Positions 27,062 to 36,159 of a DNA stretch of 64,000 nt are shown here, piece after piece; the first letter of the stretch is position 1; every line of letters begins with the position of its first letter. This DNA is from Pseudozobellia sp. WGM2 (GTDB taxonomy: Bacteria; Bacteroidota; Bacteroidia; Flavobacteriales; Flavobacteriaceae), in contig NZ_JADNYK010000003.1 of the NCBI RefSeq assembly GCF_017810075.1, positions 620,001 to 684,000 on the forward strand, in the 5' to 3' direction. The position numbers were made by a program, and so were the translations under genes. Below the pieces are notes generated by a model that had not been told where the DNA came from, ran no database searches, and was given only the letters and a program-made list of their open reading frames with translations.

Positions 27062-28378
27062 ATGACTTTAATCATGCGTTTCGATTACCAAGCACAATGC
27101 GCCGGAAAAAGAATTTTTATACTATTGACCATAAGCTTTTTCATAATGAGCTGTAATTCTACAGCCCAAGAAAAAACAAAGCCAAGAGTTCTCATAAGCA
27201 GTGATATAGGCGGTACAGACCCAGATGATTTTCAATCAATGATTCATTTATTAATGTACTCCGATGCCGTTTCCATTGAAGGATTAGTTGCTTCGCCCTA
27301 TGGCCCAGGCCGAAAAAAAGATTTTTTGGACATCATCGACCTCTATGAAAAAGATTTGCCCAAACTTAAAAAACATGCCAATGAGTTGACGCACCCTGAT
27401 TCATTAAGAGCTGTTTGTAAACAAGGTGCAATAGGAGTATCACCTTATAAAGGCTACGAAACCTCTACCGAAGGCTCTGATTGGATTATCAAATGCGCAA
27501 AAACACCAAGCGACCAGCCTTTGTGGGTCTTGGTTTGGGGAGGGTTAGAAGATGTTGCCCAAGCGCTTCACGATGCGCCAGAAATAAAAGAAAACATTCG
27601 GGTCTATTGGATTGGTGGTCCGAATAAAAAATGGGGTGTAAACGCCTATTCGTATATCGCCGAAAAACACCCCGACCTATGGATAATCGAGGCCAACGCA
27701 ACCTACCGTGGTTGGTTTATAGATGATGGTTCGCCAAAAAATATAAATGCCAAGAACTATTACAAAAACTTCATCGAAGGGCGCGGTCATATGGGAAAAG
27801 ATTTTGTAAACTATTACGATGGGGAGATAAAAATGGGAGATACACCATCACTGGCCTACGTGATGAACGGTGACCCCAATGACCCTTTAGGCGAGAGTTG
27901 GGGAGGTAGTTTTACGAAAATAAACAGAAGTACCAGGTCAATTTTTAAAAACCAAAGCACGGCCCATGATACCATAGCGGCCTATGATGTAATTGAATGG
28001 CAATTTGAAGGACCGGAAAAAGATATTCCACAGGATTCAGTCTGCTTCAATATTGAGATTTCGGGTCAAGTATGGAACGGGTATTATATTGGCAATGGCA
28101 CCTATGCCGCAAAATATTCATCTAAAAAGCCTGAAACAGCAACCTATACCACCACGAGCGAAATTGCAGAATTAGACGGACTTACCGGACAGTATGCCAG
28201 TATCACACCGTGGCCTGGAAAATCTTCACCCGATGATTATACCCTGGGTGACAATTGGTACGGAGACCGTACAGAAAAGAAACTCTTCATGGGGGTTCAA
28301 CAAGGTGCTAAAACTGTTGCCAAACATAGAAAAGCATTTTTAATGGACTGGGCAGAACGTTGGAAATGGCTCGAATAG
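27062..28378 (+). CDS. DUF1593 nucleoside-hydrolase-like lipoprotein 3
   Basis: A 438-residue divergent member of the same family, here a lipoprotein with a lipobox ending at C31 (FFIMSC). The aspartate motif SSDIGGTDPDDF (D48, D53, D55, D56) is present, as are the WVLVWGGLEDVAQAL and GDTPSLAYVMNG blocks. It lacks the Ig-like C-terminal domain of the two paralogues and ends instead in a short region with KAFLMDWAERWKWLE. The different anchoring suggests a distinct place or step in the same degradation. A downstream Met at residue 5 is an equally good start. The sialidase-fold gene follows after 46 bases. Its promoter is at about 27025-27032. Confidence 0.85.
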   Translation: MTLIMRFDYQAQCAGKRIFILLTISFFIMSCNSTAQEKTKPRVLISSDIGGTDPDDFQSMIHLLMYSDAVSIEGLVASPYGPGRKKDFLDIIDLYEKDLPKLKKHANELTHPDSLRAVCKQGAIGVSPYKGYETSTEGSDWIIKCAKTPSDQPLWVLVWGGLEDVAQALHDAPEIKENIRVYWIGGPNKKWGVNAYSYIAEKHPDLWIIEANATYRGWFIDDGSPKNINAKNYYKNFIEGRGHMGKDFVNYYDGEIKMGDTPSLAYVMNGDPNDPLGESWGGSFTKINRSTRSIFKNQSTAHDTIAAYDVIEWQFEGPEKDIPQDSVCFNIEISGQVWNGYYIGNGTYAAKYSSKKPETATYTTTSEIAELDGLTGQYASITPWPGKSSPDDYTLGDNWYGDRTEKKLFMGVQQGAKTVAKHRKAFLMDWAERWKWLE

Positions 28379-28424
28379 CCGCACCCTTTCTTACCTGAAT
28401 TACCGCCTTGAATATAATTTTGAT

Positions 28425-29570
28425 ATGAAATCTATTGCCATTAGCGTTTTGATTCTTTTTATTTCGAACCTATGGTGTCAAGAGAAATCCTCGGCACATG
28501 AACAGGCCATGGTGGTTTCAGAATATGTTTTCATCAACTCACCATTGTTCAAATCTTGTCATTCCGCATCGGTAGTAGAACTCTCTAATGGAGAGCTTCT
28601 ATGTACTTTTTTTGCGGGATCCCGTGAGGCCGCCCCCGATGTAGAGATTTACATTACGCGAAAGCCTATAAATGGAAAATGGACTAAACCTGTTAGCGTA
28701 GCCGATGGTGTCGAACCCGATGGGGATAGGAAGGCCACCGGCAACCCAGTGCTATTTATGAACAAGAATGAAAAATTATTCTTACTCTACAAAGTGATTA
28801 AAGACAAACAATTTCAAGGGCGGCTAAAGACCTCAATGGATGGCGGAAGCACTTGGAGCTCCGCCCAAAAATTAGATGCTCCGCTTTTGGGCGCCATAAA
28901 AAACAAACCCATACGGCTTAACGACGGCACCATTTTATCTCCTTCTAGCACAGAAGACGAACACGGCTGGCGCGTACATATTGAACGTAGTACCGATGAG
29001 GGCGAAAGCTGGAAGCACATAGGGCCCCTAAATCCAGAGGCAAAAATTGGTGCCATTCAGCCGACTCTTCTAGTTCATTCCGATGACCGAATACAATTAC
29101 TGGCACGCACCCGATCAGAATCAAAATTTATCGCCGAAAGCTGGTCAAATGATGGCGGTCTTACATGGTCGGCATTAGGAGCTAGTAACCTACCCAATAA
29201 CAATTCTGGGTTAGATGGAATAACGCTAAAAAATGGTCGACATTTATTAGTTTACAACCATTCTACCAGAAACCAAGAAGGTATGGGCCATAAAGGGCGG
29301 GGCATATTGAATGTTGCCTTGAGTAATAATGGTAAGGATTGGAGTGCCAGTGCTATTCTTGAATACCTTAACGAACCTGGCAAACAATTTTCTTATCCTT
29401 CGGTAATTCAGACTGAAGATGGTTTGGTTCATATTGTATATACTTGGCATCGAGACCGCATCAAACATGTGGTTCTCGACCCTTCGAAACTGGCGGAACA
29501 AGCTATTATTGAAGGTAAATGGCCCCAAGAAGGTAAACTCTCCCTGAAAGCTTTTAAAAAAAATCGATAG
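28425..29570 (+). CDS. Sialidase-fold (BNR repeat) exo-glycosidase-like protein
   Basis: A 381-residue secreted protein with a short signal peptide (ISNLWCQ; C18 could be a lipidation site). It has the six-bladed propeller of the sialidase superfamily (BNR_2), with Asp-box repeats SMDGGSTW (137-144), STDEGESW (189-196) and SNDGGLTW (241-248). The usual FRIP motif of true sialidases is not visible; the corresponding region reads SCHSASVVELSNG. The substrate is therefore open. In pectin context, removal of ketodeoxy sugars of rhamnogalacturonan II, or lyase action on uronic acids, would both suit a propeller enzyme. It is probably co-transcribed with DUF1593-3 and converges with the esterase gene 10 bases away. 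Confidence 0.8.
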   Translation: MKSIAISVLILFISNLWCQEKSSAHEQAMVVSEYVFINSPLFKSCHSASVVELSNGELLCTFFAGSREAAPDVEIYITRKPINGKWTKPVSVADGVEPDGDRKATGNPVLFMNKNEKLFLLYKVIKDKQFQGRLKTSMDGGSTWSSAQKLDAPLLGAIKNKPIRLNDGTILSPSSTEDEHGWRVHIERSTDEGESWKHIGPLNPEAKIGAIQPTLLVHSDDRIQLLARTRSESKFIAESWSNDGGLTWSALGASNLPNNNSGLDGITLKNGRHLLVYNHSTRNQEGMGHKGRGILNVALSNNGKDWSASAILEYLNEPGKQFSYPSVIQTEDGLVHIVYTWHRDRIKHVVLDPSKLAEQAIIEGKWPQEGKLSLKAFKKNR

Positions 29571-29580
29571 TATTACGCTA

Positions 29581-30570
29581 TTATTCAAAAACCTCTTTCA
29601 TGAAATCATCCATGGCTTTGATAGAAGGGTCGAACCAAGGCTGATACAGAATAAACGAGTGAGGTGCTTCTTTAAAATCGACCACCTTTGAATAGGTGGA
29701 TTGTTCATTTAATATTTTAATGTAATCGTTGCGCCCGGCATGCATACGGTCAACAGAACTATTAATGAATAATGTCGGGGGAGTTTCAGGGCCGGTATAC
29801 GCTAAAGGTGAGGCAGCCTGCCATAAAATAGGTTTTTCCTTTTTTGAATATCCGAACCAATAGGTAGCCGCAGAGGTACGTTTGCTATCATCACCCTCAC
29901 CACTTTCTGGGTGTACAAAAGACAAAGTGCCGTCGATGTCGATGACCGCATTCACTTGCGAATTTGGCTTCGCTGATTCTGTATTACCTTCAAACAAGGG
30001 CATATTACCAGTTGTTCCTAGAAAGGCAGCTAATTCGCCTCCTGCAGAAAAACCACAAACCACGATTTGTTTTGGGGAAAACTTGAACTTCTCAGCATGA
30101 GTTCTAACCCAGCGAACAGCGGCCTTAAGGTCATAAATAGCGGCAGGAAATAATGCTTCAGTCGACAGACGATACTCGGGTGTAAAACAAACATAGCCCA
30201 AACTGGCTAACTTTTGGGCCATGGGGTAATGTTGTGAACGGTCACCGGAACGCCATCCCCCCCCATGAATTATGATAACCGCCACACCCAAATTTTCACT
30301 TATGACATTTTTAAAAACATCAAGTTTTAACTCTCGGTTTCCTATCGTTGTATAAGTTATGTTCCGTTCTTCTTTTACCGTTTCGAATTTGAACTCTTTC
30401 ACCACCTCTATCTCCGGATGATGGACCACATCTTTCGCAAAAGCTGAAGCGGTAGTATACGAAGTGTCTTTAATGCCGGTAACACCCTTCAAAGATTGCG
30501 ATTGACCTGTACAAAACAATAAGCTGCATAAAGCCACCAATGGAATTCGAAGTTTGTTTTTACTGAGCAT
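29581..30570 (-). CDS. Alpha/beta-hydrolase fold carbohydrate esterase
   Basis: A 329-residue secreted esterase of the BD-FAE/hormone-sensitive-lipase type. The oxyanion-hole motif is HGGGW (102-106), the nucleophile S175 in GFSAGG, the acid candidate D274 and the general base H304 in APHSF. The N-terminus has a signal peptide, possibly lipid-modified at C20 (LLFC). In this operon of pectinases, removal of O-acetyl groups from galacturonan is the most likely role; feruloyl esterase activity is an alternative. It is the last gene of the long leftward operon starting at 39889, 13 bases after the variant GH28. Confidence 0.85.
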   Translation of the reverse strand: MLSKNKLRIPLVALCSLLFCTGQSQSLKGVTGIKDTSYTTASAFAKDVVHHPEIEVVKEFKFETVKEERNITYTTIGNRELKLDVFKNVISENLGVAVIIIHGGGWRSGDRSQHYPMAQKLASLGYVCFTPEYRLSTEALFPAAIYDLKAAVRWVRTHAEKFKFSPKQIVVCGFSAGGELAAFLGTTGNMPLFEGNTESAKPNSQVNAVIDIDGTLSFVHPESGEGDDSKRTSAATYWFGYSKKEKPILWQAASPLAYTGPETPPTLFINSSVDRMHAGRNDYIKILNEQSTYSKVVDFKEAPHSFILYQPWFDPSIKAMDDFMKEVFE

Positions 30571-30583
30571 AATTCAGATAGGT

Positions 30584-31948
30584 TTATTTTACAGAACTGG
30601 GAGTTCCCGCCTTTTCACCAATAACCACTTCATTAAACTCGACATTCTTGGTATTAGTGAGCGTTAATCCGTTTTTAGCTGATTTGATCGTGATTGAATC
30701 AAGCAAAACATTTTCTACCTTACTGCCTTTAAAACCTTCTATTACAATGCCCGTATTGCTAACACTTTCACAGGTAACATTTGAAATTGTAATATCAGAT
30801 ATTTTTGAAGGATATGAGCCACTACCTTCTCCATGATAATTGGCGGTCATAAATAGTGCATCTTCCACTTGACCCAATTGTAGATCATTGATAAATATAT
30901 CTTTGATATACCCCCCACGATCAGAATTGGTCTTGAAATAAATACCCCGCTTTAGGTAACCACTCGCTTGATTGTTCTCTACAAATACATTTCTTACCCC
31001 GGCCGACATTTCACTACCGATTACCAAGGCATGCAAACCTTTGAACCTATTATTTCTAATGATGATATTTTCAGAAGGTGTTTTTGCGTTCGACCTGCCT
31101 TCGTGGTCTCGCCCTGCCTTAATGGCTATATTATCATCGGCATTATTAAAATCGACATTCTCAATAAGTACATCACTAGAGTATTCTAGATCAATACCAT
31201 CATTGTTCTTATTATGTGCATCATAAGAAATAGCCCTTATGGTAATATTATTCGAACGCAAGAGATGTACACACCAAAAGGGCGAATCTTCGAAACGAAC
31301 ACCTTCTAACAAAATATTCTTGCAGTCAAAGAACTGAACCAATTGGGGCCTTAAAAAATGACCTTCACCAAACTTTCTTTCTGTTATGGGCTTTCCCGAA
31401 TGGTTAAATTCTCTACTTAATAGTTTATCAGCGTTTTCCTTTGGCTTCCATTCTGCCCATGTTTTGTGACCCTCTCCATCAATTACGCCTTCCCCAGTAA
31501 TAGAAATATTGCTTTTGCCCCTCGCATATACCAAAGGACTGTAATTATAAAGAATAGTGCCCTCCCAACTAGTTTTCACCATAGGTAAATAATCTTCAGG
31601 GTTATCGCCAAATCTTATATTAGCCCCCTTTTCTAAATGTAAATTGAGGTTGCTTATTAAATGTATAGGGCCGTTTACCATATATGTACCCGATGGTACT
31701 ACAAGGGTGCCCCCATTCTTCTTGTTCAAATGTTTTAATGCCTTATCAAAAGCTCGTTTACAATCTGTGAGCGAATCGCCTTTAGCACCAAACTGGGTAA
31801 TTGACACCGAATAATCGGGAATTTCCGGTAATGAAATCCGACGTTCTATTTCAGAGATTATCGAATCTTCATCTACATTTATTTGTGAGTTTGATTGCTT
31901 TGGAAAAGCAATCAGAAAACCTATTAACAAAAAAGTCAAATACCTCAT
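30584..31948 (-). CDS. Variant GH28 polygalacturonase-family protein
   Basis: A 454-residue secreted (signal peptide to about residue 22) beta-helix protein of family GH28. The acidic catalytic residues are kept (D250 in NNDGID; D271/D272 in ADDNIAIKAG). Other positions differ from the GH28 encoded at 1299-2735: GHGG is replaced by GLHA with H306 moved one place, and RIK becomes YFK (Y337, K339), losing the substrate-binding Arg. Overall resemblance remains strong. The changes point to another galacturonan, for example a substituted one such as rhamnogalacturonan, xylogalacturonan or apiogalacturonan, or an exo mode. Its ATG overlaps the TGA of the CE12 gene (ATGA), so translation is coupled. 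Confidence 0.88.
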   Translation of the reverse strand: MRYLTFLLIGFLIAFPKQSNSQINVDEDSIISEIERRISLPEIPDYSVSITQFGAKGDSLTDCKRAFDKALKHLNKKNGGTLVVPSGTYMVNGPIHLISNLNLHLEKGANIRFGDNPEDYLPMVKTSWEGTILYNYSPLVYARGKSNISITGEGVIDGEGHKTWAEWKPKENADKLLSREFNHSGKPITERKFGEGHFLRPQLVQFFDCKNILLEGVRFEDSPFWCVHLLRSNNITIRAISYDAHNKNNDGIDLEYSSDVLIENVDFNNADDNIAIKAGRDHEGRSNAKTPSENIIIRNNRFKGLHALVIGSEMSAGVRNVFVENNQASGYLKRGIYFKTNSDRGGYIKDIFINDLQLGQVEDALFMTANYHGEGSGSYPSKISDITISNVTCESVSNTGIVIEGFKGSKVENVLLDSITIKSAKNGLTLTNTKNVEFNEVVIGEKAGTPSSVK

Positions 31949-32685
31949 AAACCAATCAATTTAGACAAAGGCAGTTCAAACGACTTAATCTCTTTAACCG
32001 CCAATTCAGCGACCAACAAAGCTCCCTTTTTAGAAAGGTGGGTGTTATCTTGTATACCTTCTGGATAATAAGGGTGCTCACCCTCTTCGAAATGCAAATG
32101 CAACTTCTTGGATGCCTCAGGCCCATATGAAGTTTCAAGAATCTCTGTCAAATATTCTAAATCGACCAAGGGCACGTCGTACTCTTTGGCCACCATTCTG
32201 GTCACAACAGGGTAATCGCCATGGGTATCGACAAGAGTGCCAAATTCATTAAAGTTTCTGCGGACTATCGATGTAAAAAGAATCGCGGTGGCACCTTTCG
32301 CTCTGGTCTCCTTTACAAAACGAATTAAATTATGCCTGTATGTTGTATGGGGATTGGTAAATCTACTGGAATCTTTAAATTTTTGATCATTATGGCCGAA
32401 TTGTATGAATACATAGTCTCCCGCTTTCAGGGAAGTATGTACAGAATCCCATCTTTTTTCGGAAATGAAACTTTTGGAGCTCCTCCCGTTCTTGGCCCTA
32501 TTATCTATTTTGACCTTTTCGGTAAAAAAGTGGGCTAGCACTTGCGCCCACCCGTGCTCAGGGTTCTTTTCAGGCTCTTTTTTATCTGACATCGTCGAAT
32601 CGCCAATGCAATAAATGGTGGTGTCTTGAGCTATGGTTGGCCAAGCCCCAAGCAACATTAAAAGCAGAACGATTTGAATTTTCAT
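31945..32685 (-). CDS. CE12-like rhamnogalacturonan/pectin acetylesterase
   Basis: An SGNH hydrolase of about 246 residues, secreted (signal ending TIAQ). Counted from the ATG at 32685, block I is GDSTMS with nucleophile S30, block II NRAKNGRSSKSF with Gly67, block III FGHNDQK with N99, and block V DNTHLS with D213 and H216. These are the motifs of family CE12, which removes acetyl groups from rhamnogalacturonan and homogalacturonan. The ATG at 32685 is chosen over an upstream start at 32733 because the latter would run into the preceding CE8 gene and spoil the signal peptide. The CE8 stop lies one base upstream (TAAAATG), and the GH28 start overlaps its stop. Confidence 0.92.
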   Translation of the reverse strand: MKIQIVLLLMLLGAWPTIAQDTTIYCIGDSTMSDKKEPEKNPEHGWAQVLAHFFTEKVKIDNRAKNGRSSKSFISEKRWDSVHTSLKAGDYVFIQFGHNDQKFKDSSRFTNPHTTYRHNLIRFVKETRAKGATAILFTSIVRRNFNEFGTLVDTHGDYPVVTRMVAKEYDVPLVDLEYLTEILETSYGPEASKKLHLHFEEGEHPYYPEGIQDNTHLSKKGALLVAELAVKEIKSFELPLSKLIGL

Positions 32686-32686
32686 T

Positions 32687-33685
32687 TTACTCGAATTTAG
32701 AATACCATGGGTCACCAACATCTTTTCTATCATTCAATATATTTTTTTTAATATAATCCCTAGCTTGATTTTCACTTAACTGATGCGACCACTCGACACG
32801 ACTTTTTGGTCTGAAACCAGGGCCCGAACCTTTATATTCAGCATAATACGATTGTTTTTCAGCTTCTTGGTTCGACCAATTATCCCACCCCGAGGGAACA
32901 ATATGTTCTCCCATATGACATTCGATGAAAACTGTTTTAGCATAGGTTCGCCAAGGTCTTCCTAAAAACACAGAATCTACACCTTCCGCAGCGGTCAACT
33001 TACAGTTTTTAAGAACGTATCCGAACTCTTCATTTTGAGGTGTCGAAGCCGCTGTGATATAAGAATTTGATTTACTATGAAGAGTACAATCTTGAAAAAG
33101 AGCGGTCGCCTGACCGAAAATAAAATCGGTTGTTCCCTCAATATAGCAGTTTTTGTAAAACTGTTTGAAGCCTTCTCCCGTCACATAGAGCGTATCTTGA
33201 TTTCCTGTAATGTTACAATTCTCGACAAAAATTCGGTTGGCATTTACTGCCAGAGCTACAGCTTGGCCAACTTCGCCCGCAGTATTCTCAATGGTTAGGT
33301 TGGCAGCATAAAAATCATTCCCTTGAACCAATAAAGTGGGCGTGTGAAAAGTACTGTTGCGACCAACACCTAGCTTGTCAAAATAGTCATTATAGGTAAT
33401 AATTGTCTTCTCTCGGTCTTCCCCAATGATACTCATTCTATTGTTCCATTCGTAAACTTCAATTTTTTCTTTGTAAACACCATTACGCACCTTAATAGTA
33501 ACCCTTTTATCAGGAAAACCCTTGGCACTATTGATTGCCTCTTGAATAGATGTAAAATCACCTGATCCGTCTAGGGCAACCGTCATATTATAAATGTCAA
33601 TCTTTTTGGTCGATTGTTCTTGCCCATGAACCACAGAGCTGAATACCAGAAATACACAAAGAAGAGATTGAAAAGTAAACTTCAT
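32687..33685 (-). CDS. CE8 pectin methylesterase
   Basis: A secreted pectinesterase of about 332 residues (signal peptide ending VVHGQ). Counted from the ATG at 33685, the family motifs are GVYKEK (69-74), GQAVAL (140-145), NQDTLY with acid D164, TTDFIFG with nucleophile D187, and LGRPW with R243. It removes methyl esters from homogalacturonan, exposing it to the lyase and polygalacturonases of this window. The start at 33685 is preferred to one 27 bases upstream, which would overlap kdgD. The gene begins one base after the kdgD stop. Within the operon it separates cytoplasmic galactarate genes from secreted pectinases, showing that both are co-regulated. Confidence 0.95.
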   Translation of the reverse strand: MKFTFQSLLCVFLVFSSVVHGQEQSTKKIDIYNMTVALDGSGDFTSIQEAINSAKGFPDKRVTIKVRNGVYKEKIEVYEWNNRMSIIGEDREKTIITYNDYFDKLGVGRNSTFHTPTLLVQGNDFYAANLTIENTAGEVGQAVALAVNANRIFVENCNITGNQDTLYVTGEGFKQFYKNCYIEGTTDFIFGQATALFQDCTLHSKSNSYITAASTPQNEEFGYVLKNCKLTAAEGVDSVFLGRPWRTYAKTVFIECHMGEHIVPSGWDNWSNQEAEKQSYYAEYKGSGPGFRPKSRVEWSHQLSENQARDYIKKNILNDRKDVGDPWYSKFE

Positions 33686-33686
33686 T

Positions 33687-34601
33687 TTATACCAATGATT
33701 TAGCTTTTTCAATCATTAATCTCAGCTCCTCGATTTCTGCTTCTGTGGGCATTTCTAACGGTGCCCGTACATTACCTGCAGGTTTACCGATTAAATTGGC
33801 TCCGGCTTTGATCAGGCTAACCGCATAACCTGATTTTTTACTACGCAATCTGATAAAGGGGATAAAAAAAGTGGTCAAAATTTCTTTTACCTTGTTGTGG
33901 TCACCTGCTCTAAGGGCCTTATAGTAAGATAGCGCCATTTCAGGAACAAAATTGAATACCGCTGAAGAATAGGTGTTCACCCCAATCGACAGATAGGCCT
34001 CCGAAATTATTTCTGCAGTAGGCACCCCTCCAATATAGGTAAGGCGATCACCTACCGTTTTTATCGTATCATTTAAGTCTTGCATGTTGCCCGTACCGTC
34101 TTTTAAACCTATAAAATTCGGACATTCACTCGCCAATTTTGCAACGGCTTTGCTAGATAGAATTCCATTCGCCCTATTATAATAAACCACGGGCAACTTT
34201 GTATTTTGCATTATGGTCTTTGCATAAGTAATCAGCCCATCTTCAGGGCATCCGGTCAAATAGGGAGGCATCAAAAGAAGACCGTCGATACCAGCTTCTT
34301 CAGCTATTTTAGCAAATTCTATGGCTTCAGGAATACTTCTGCCCACACTTGATAGCACAGGTACCTTACCGTTTACTTCACTTGCTGCTATGGTTACAAT
34401 CTCTTTGTATTCCTCTTTGGATAAGGAAAAAAACTCCCCTGTTCCGCCGGCCACAAAAACAGCGGACACGTCATACTGAACGAACCACTTGATTCTGTCG
34501 GTATAGCTTGGGGCATCAAATTCTCCCTTATCATTCATATCAGTGATGGGAAAAGACAACAGTCCGTCTCCCAAGGCACTCTTTACTTTTTCAAAATCCA
34601 T
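33687..34601 (-). CDS. kdgD: 5-dehydro-4-deoxyglucarate dehydratase
   Basis: A 304-residue class I aldolase-fold enzyme of the dihydrodipicolinate synthase family. The Schiff-base Lys is K167 in FIGLKDGTG, Tyr140/141 precede it in VVYYNRA, and AGGTGEFFSL (51-60) is the family substrate loop. The blocks LLSFPITD, YSSAVFNFVPE and KSGYAVSLIKAGA match characterised KdgD proteins well. It converts 5-dehydro-4-deoxy-D-glucarate to alpha-ketoglutarate semialdehyde with loss of water and CO2. With the adjacent garD it forms the galactarate branch of galacturonate breakdown. The next enzyme, a semialdehyde dehydrogenase, is not in the window. A plain aldolase role is less likely given the close match. 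Confidence 0.92.
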   Translation of the reverse strand: MDFEKVKSALGDGLLSFPITDMNDKGEFDAPSYTDRIKWFVQYDVSAVFVAGGTGEFFSLSKEEYKEIVTIAASEVNGKVPVLSSVGRSIPEAIEFAKIAEEAGIDGLLLMPPYLTGCPEDGLITYAKTIMQNTKLPVVYYNRANGILSSKAVAKLASECPNFIGLKDGTGNMQDLNDTIKTVGDRLTYIGGVPTAEIISEAYLSIGVNTYSSAVFNFVPEMALSYYKALRAGDHNKVKEILTTFFIPFIRLRSKKSGYAVSLIKAGANLIGKPAGNVRAPLEMPTEAEIEELRLMIEKAKSLV

Positions 34602-34620
34602 ATTCTCAGTATTATTTTTA

Positions 34621-36159
34621 TTAGGTTAACGGACCGGGATTGAACAGCACCAAATCATTATGTATGCCCAGTTGGTCACAAGCCACCATTTTTTTTCCAC
34701 TGGCCACATCTAAAATGAACTGGAACAATTGCCAACCCAATTCTTCTATAGTGGCATCGCCCGTAGCTACTTTACCTGCATCAAAATCAATAAGATCATA
34801 CCATCTTTCACTTAGCTCGGTATTCGAACCTACCTTTACTACCGGGACCATTGAAAGCCCATAAGGGGTACCCCGACCGGTCATAAAAACATGCATATTC
34901 ATACCCGCGGCCAATTGTAAAGTTCCGCAGACAAAATCTCCCGCAGGGGTAGCGGCAAAATTTAAGCCTTTGTTCTCTATACGCCCTCCGGGAGGAATCA
35001 CCCCGACAATAGGGCTAGTGCCTGATTTGGCTATGGAACCCAACGATTTTTCTACAATGGTACTCAACCCTCCCCTTTTGTTACCTGGTGTTGTATTCGC
35101 ACTACGATCTGCATGACCGGCATTCAAATAATCATCGTACCATTTCATTTCGTTCAAAAGTGAGCGACTCACCTCTGTATGAGTAGTTCTAGGAACCAAT
35201 AAATGAACAGCATCACGTACCTCGGTAACCTCAGAAAACATGACGCTACCCCCTGCCCTGACAATTAAATCGGAAGCAAAGCCCGCTACAGGGTTCGCGG
35301 TAAGACCCGAAAAAGCATCACTACCGCCGCATTGCATGCCCACGACCAAATCAGAGGCAGGGCGGGTGACCCGCTTTCGGGCATTCAATTTTTTAAGATG
35401 TTTTTCGGCCAAGGCTATCGCACCTTCGACCATTTCCATAAATCCGTAGAATTTTTTATCCTGCATGTAGATAATATCGTTCTCACTGTTGTCTTTCTGT
35501 ATTTCAGGAAGAAGCGTCTCCGGTCGAAGCTTTTCACAACCCAAACCGATGACCATTACTTCACCGCCGAAGTTTGGATTTTTGGCAATATTCTGTATCG
35601 TTCGAATCGGTATGATGGCTGCCGGTGCGTCAATCGCCACTCCGCACCCATAAGAATGTGTTAGCCCGACAACGTCATCGACATTTGGATATTTTGGAAG
35701 GAGCTCTTTCTGAATCTTTCGGACTACATACTCCACTAGCCCTGCCACGCATTGAACACTAGTAGTTATGCCAAGTACATTCTTGGTACCTACAGAGCCA
35801 TCGTCGTTTAAGAAGCCCTCAAAAGTATAACCGGTAAGTTCTTCTTGCTCTTCAAAAGTGTTTTCTGTAATCGAAATTAAATCAAGTGACGGTGGTTCAG
35901 GCAGACTAATATTCAGCTCGTTCACCCATTGGCCTTTTTTTAAGTCTTGGGCCGCATATGCTATGGTCTGCCCATATCTTGTGATAGCATCTCCTTTGTT
36001 TATGTCTTGTAGAGCCACCTTATGGCCCATAGGTACATTTTCGACCAAAGTTGGGCCGTCATTAATTATAGAATCCTTCTTTAACCCTTGGGAATCGACA
36101 ACGATGCCGACATTGTCAATTGCTGATGATTTGATTAAGATGTTTCCCTTTTCGGCCAT
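34621..36159 (-). CDS. garD: Galactarate dehydratase
   Basis: A 512-residue member of the UxaA/GarD dehydratase family. It has the N-terminal SAF domain ([14 protein letters not shown]) and the two catalytic-domain halves with [44 protein letters not shown] and TGRGTPYG. It follows E. coli GarD closely through to the end (VLFNPGPLT), more so than the UxaA paralogue encoded at 53865-55481. It dehydrates meso-galactarate to 5-dehydro-4-deoxyglucarate, the substrate of the KdgD encoded 19 bases downstream. It probably needs iron or another divalent metal. The GntP-family permease gene ends at the base before its start codon. Confidence 0.93.
   Translation of the reverse strand: MAEKGNILIKSSAIDNVGIVVDSQGLKKDSIINDGPTLVENVPMGHKVALQDINKGDAITRYGQTIAYAAQDLKKGQWVNELNISLPEPPSLDLISITENTFEEQEELTGYTFEGFLNDDGSVGTKNVLGITTSVQCVAGLVEYVVRKIQKELLPKYPNVDDVVGLTHSYGCGVAIDAPAAIIPIRTIQNIAKNPNFGGEVMVIGLGCEKLRPETLLPEIQKDNSENDIIYMQDKKFYGFMEMVEGAIALAEKHLKKLNARKRVTRPASDLVVGMQCGGSDAFSGLTANPVAGFASDLIVRAGGSVMFSEVTEVRDAVHLLVPRTTHTEVSRSLLNEMKWYDDYLNAGHADRSANTTPGNKRGGLSTIVEKSLGSIAKSGTSPIVGVIPPGGRIENKGLNFAATPAGDFVCGTLQLAAGMNMHVFMTGRGTPYGLSMVPVVKVGSNTELSERWYDLIDFDAGKVATGDATIEELGWQLFQFILDVASGKKMVACDQLGIHNDLVLFNPGPLT

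Noticed and set aside
33687-34601. Annotation as dihydrodipicolinate synthase or KDG aldolase
   Set aside because: Several blocks match 5-dehydro-4-deoxyglucarate dehydratase specifically, and garD is adjacent.
34621-36159. Annotation as a second altronate dehydratase
   Set aside because: The match to GarD is closer throughout, including the C-terminus, and the neighbour KdgD uses the GarD product.
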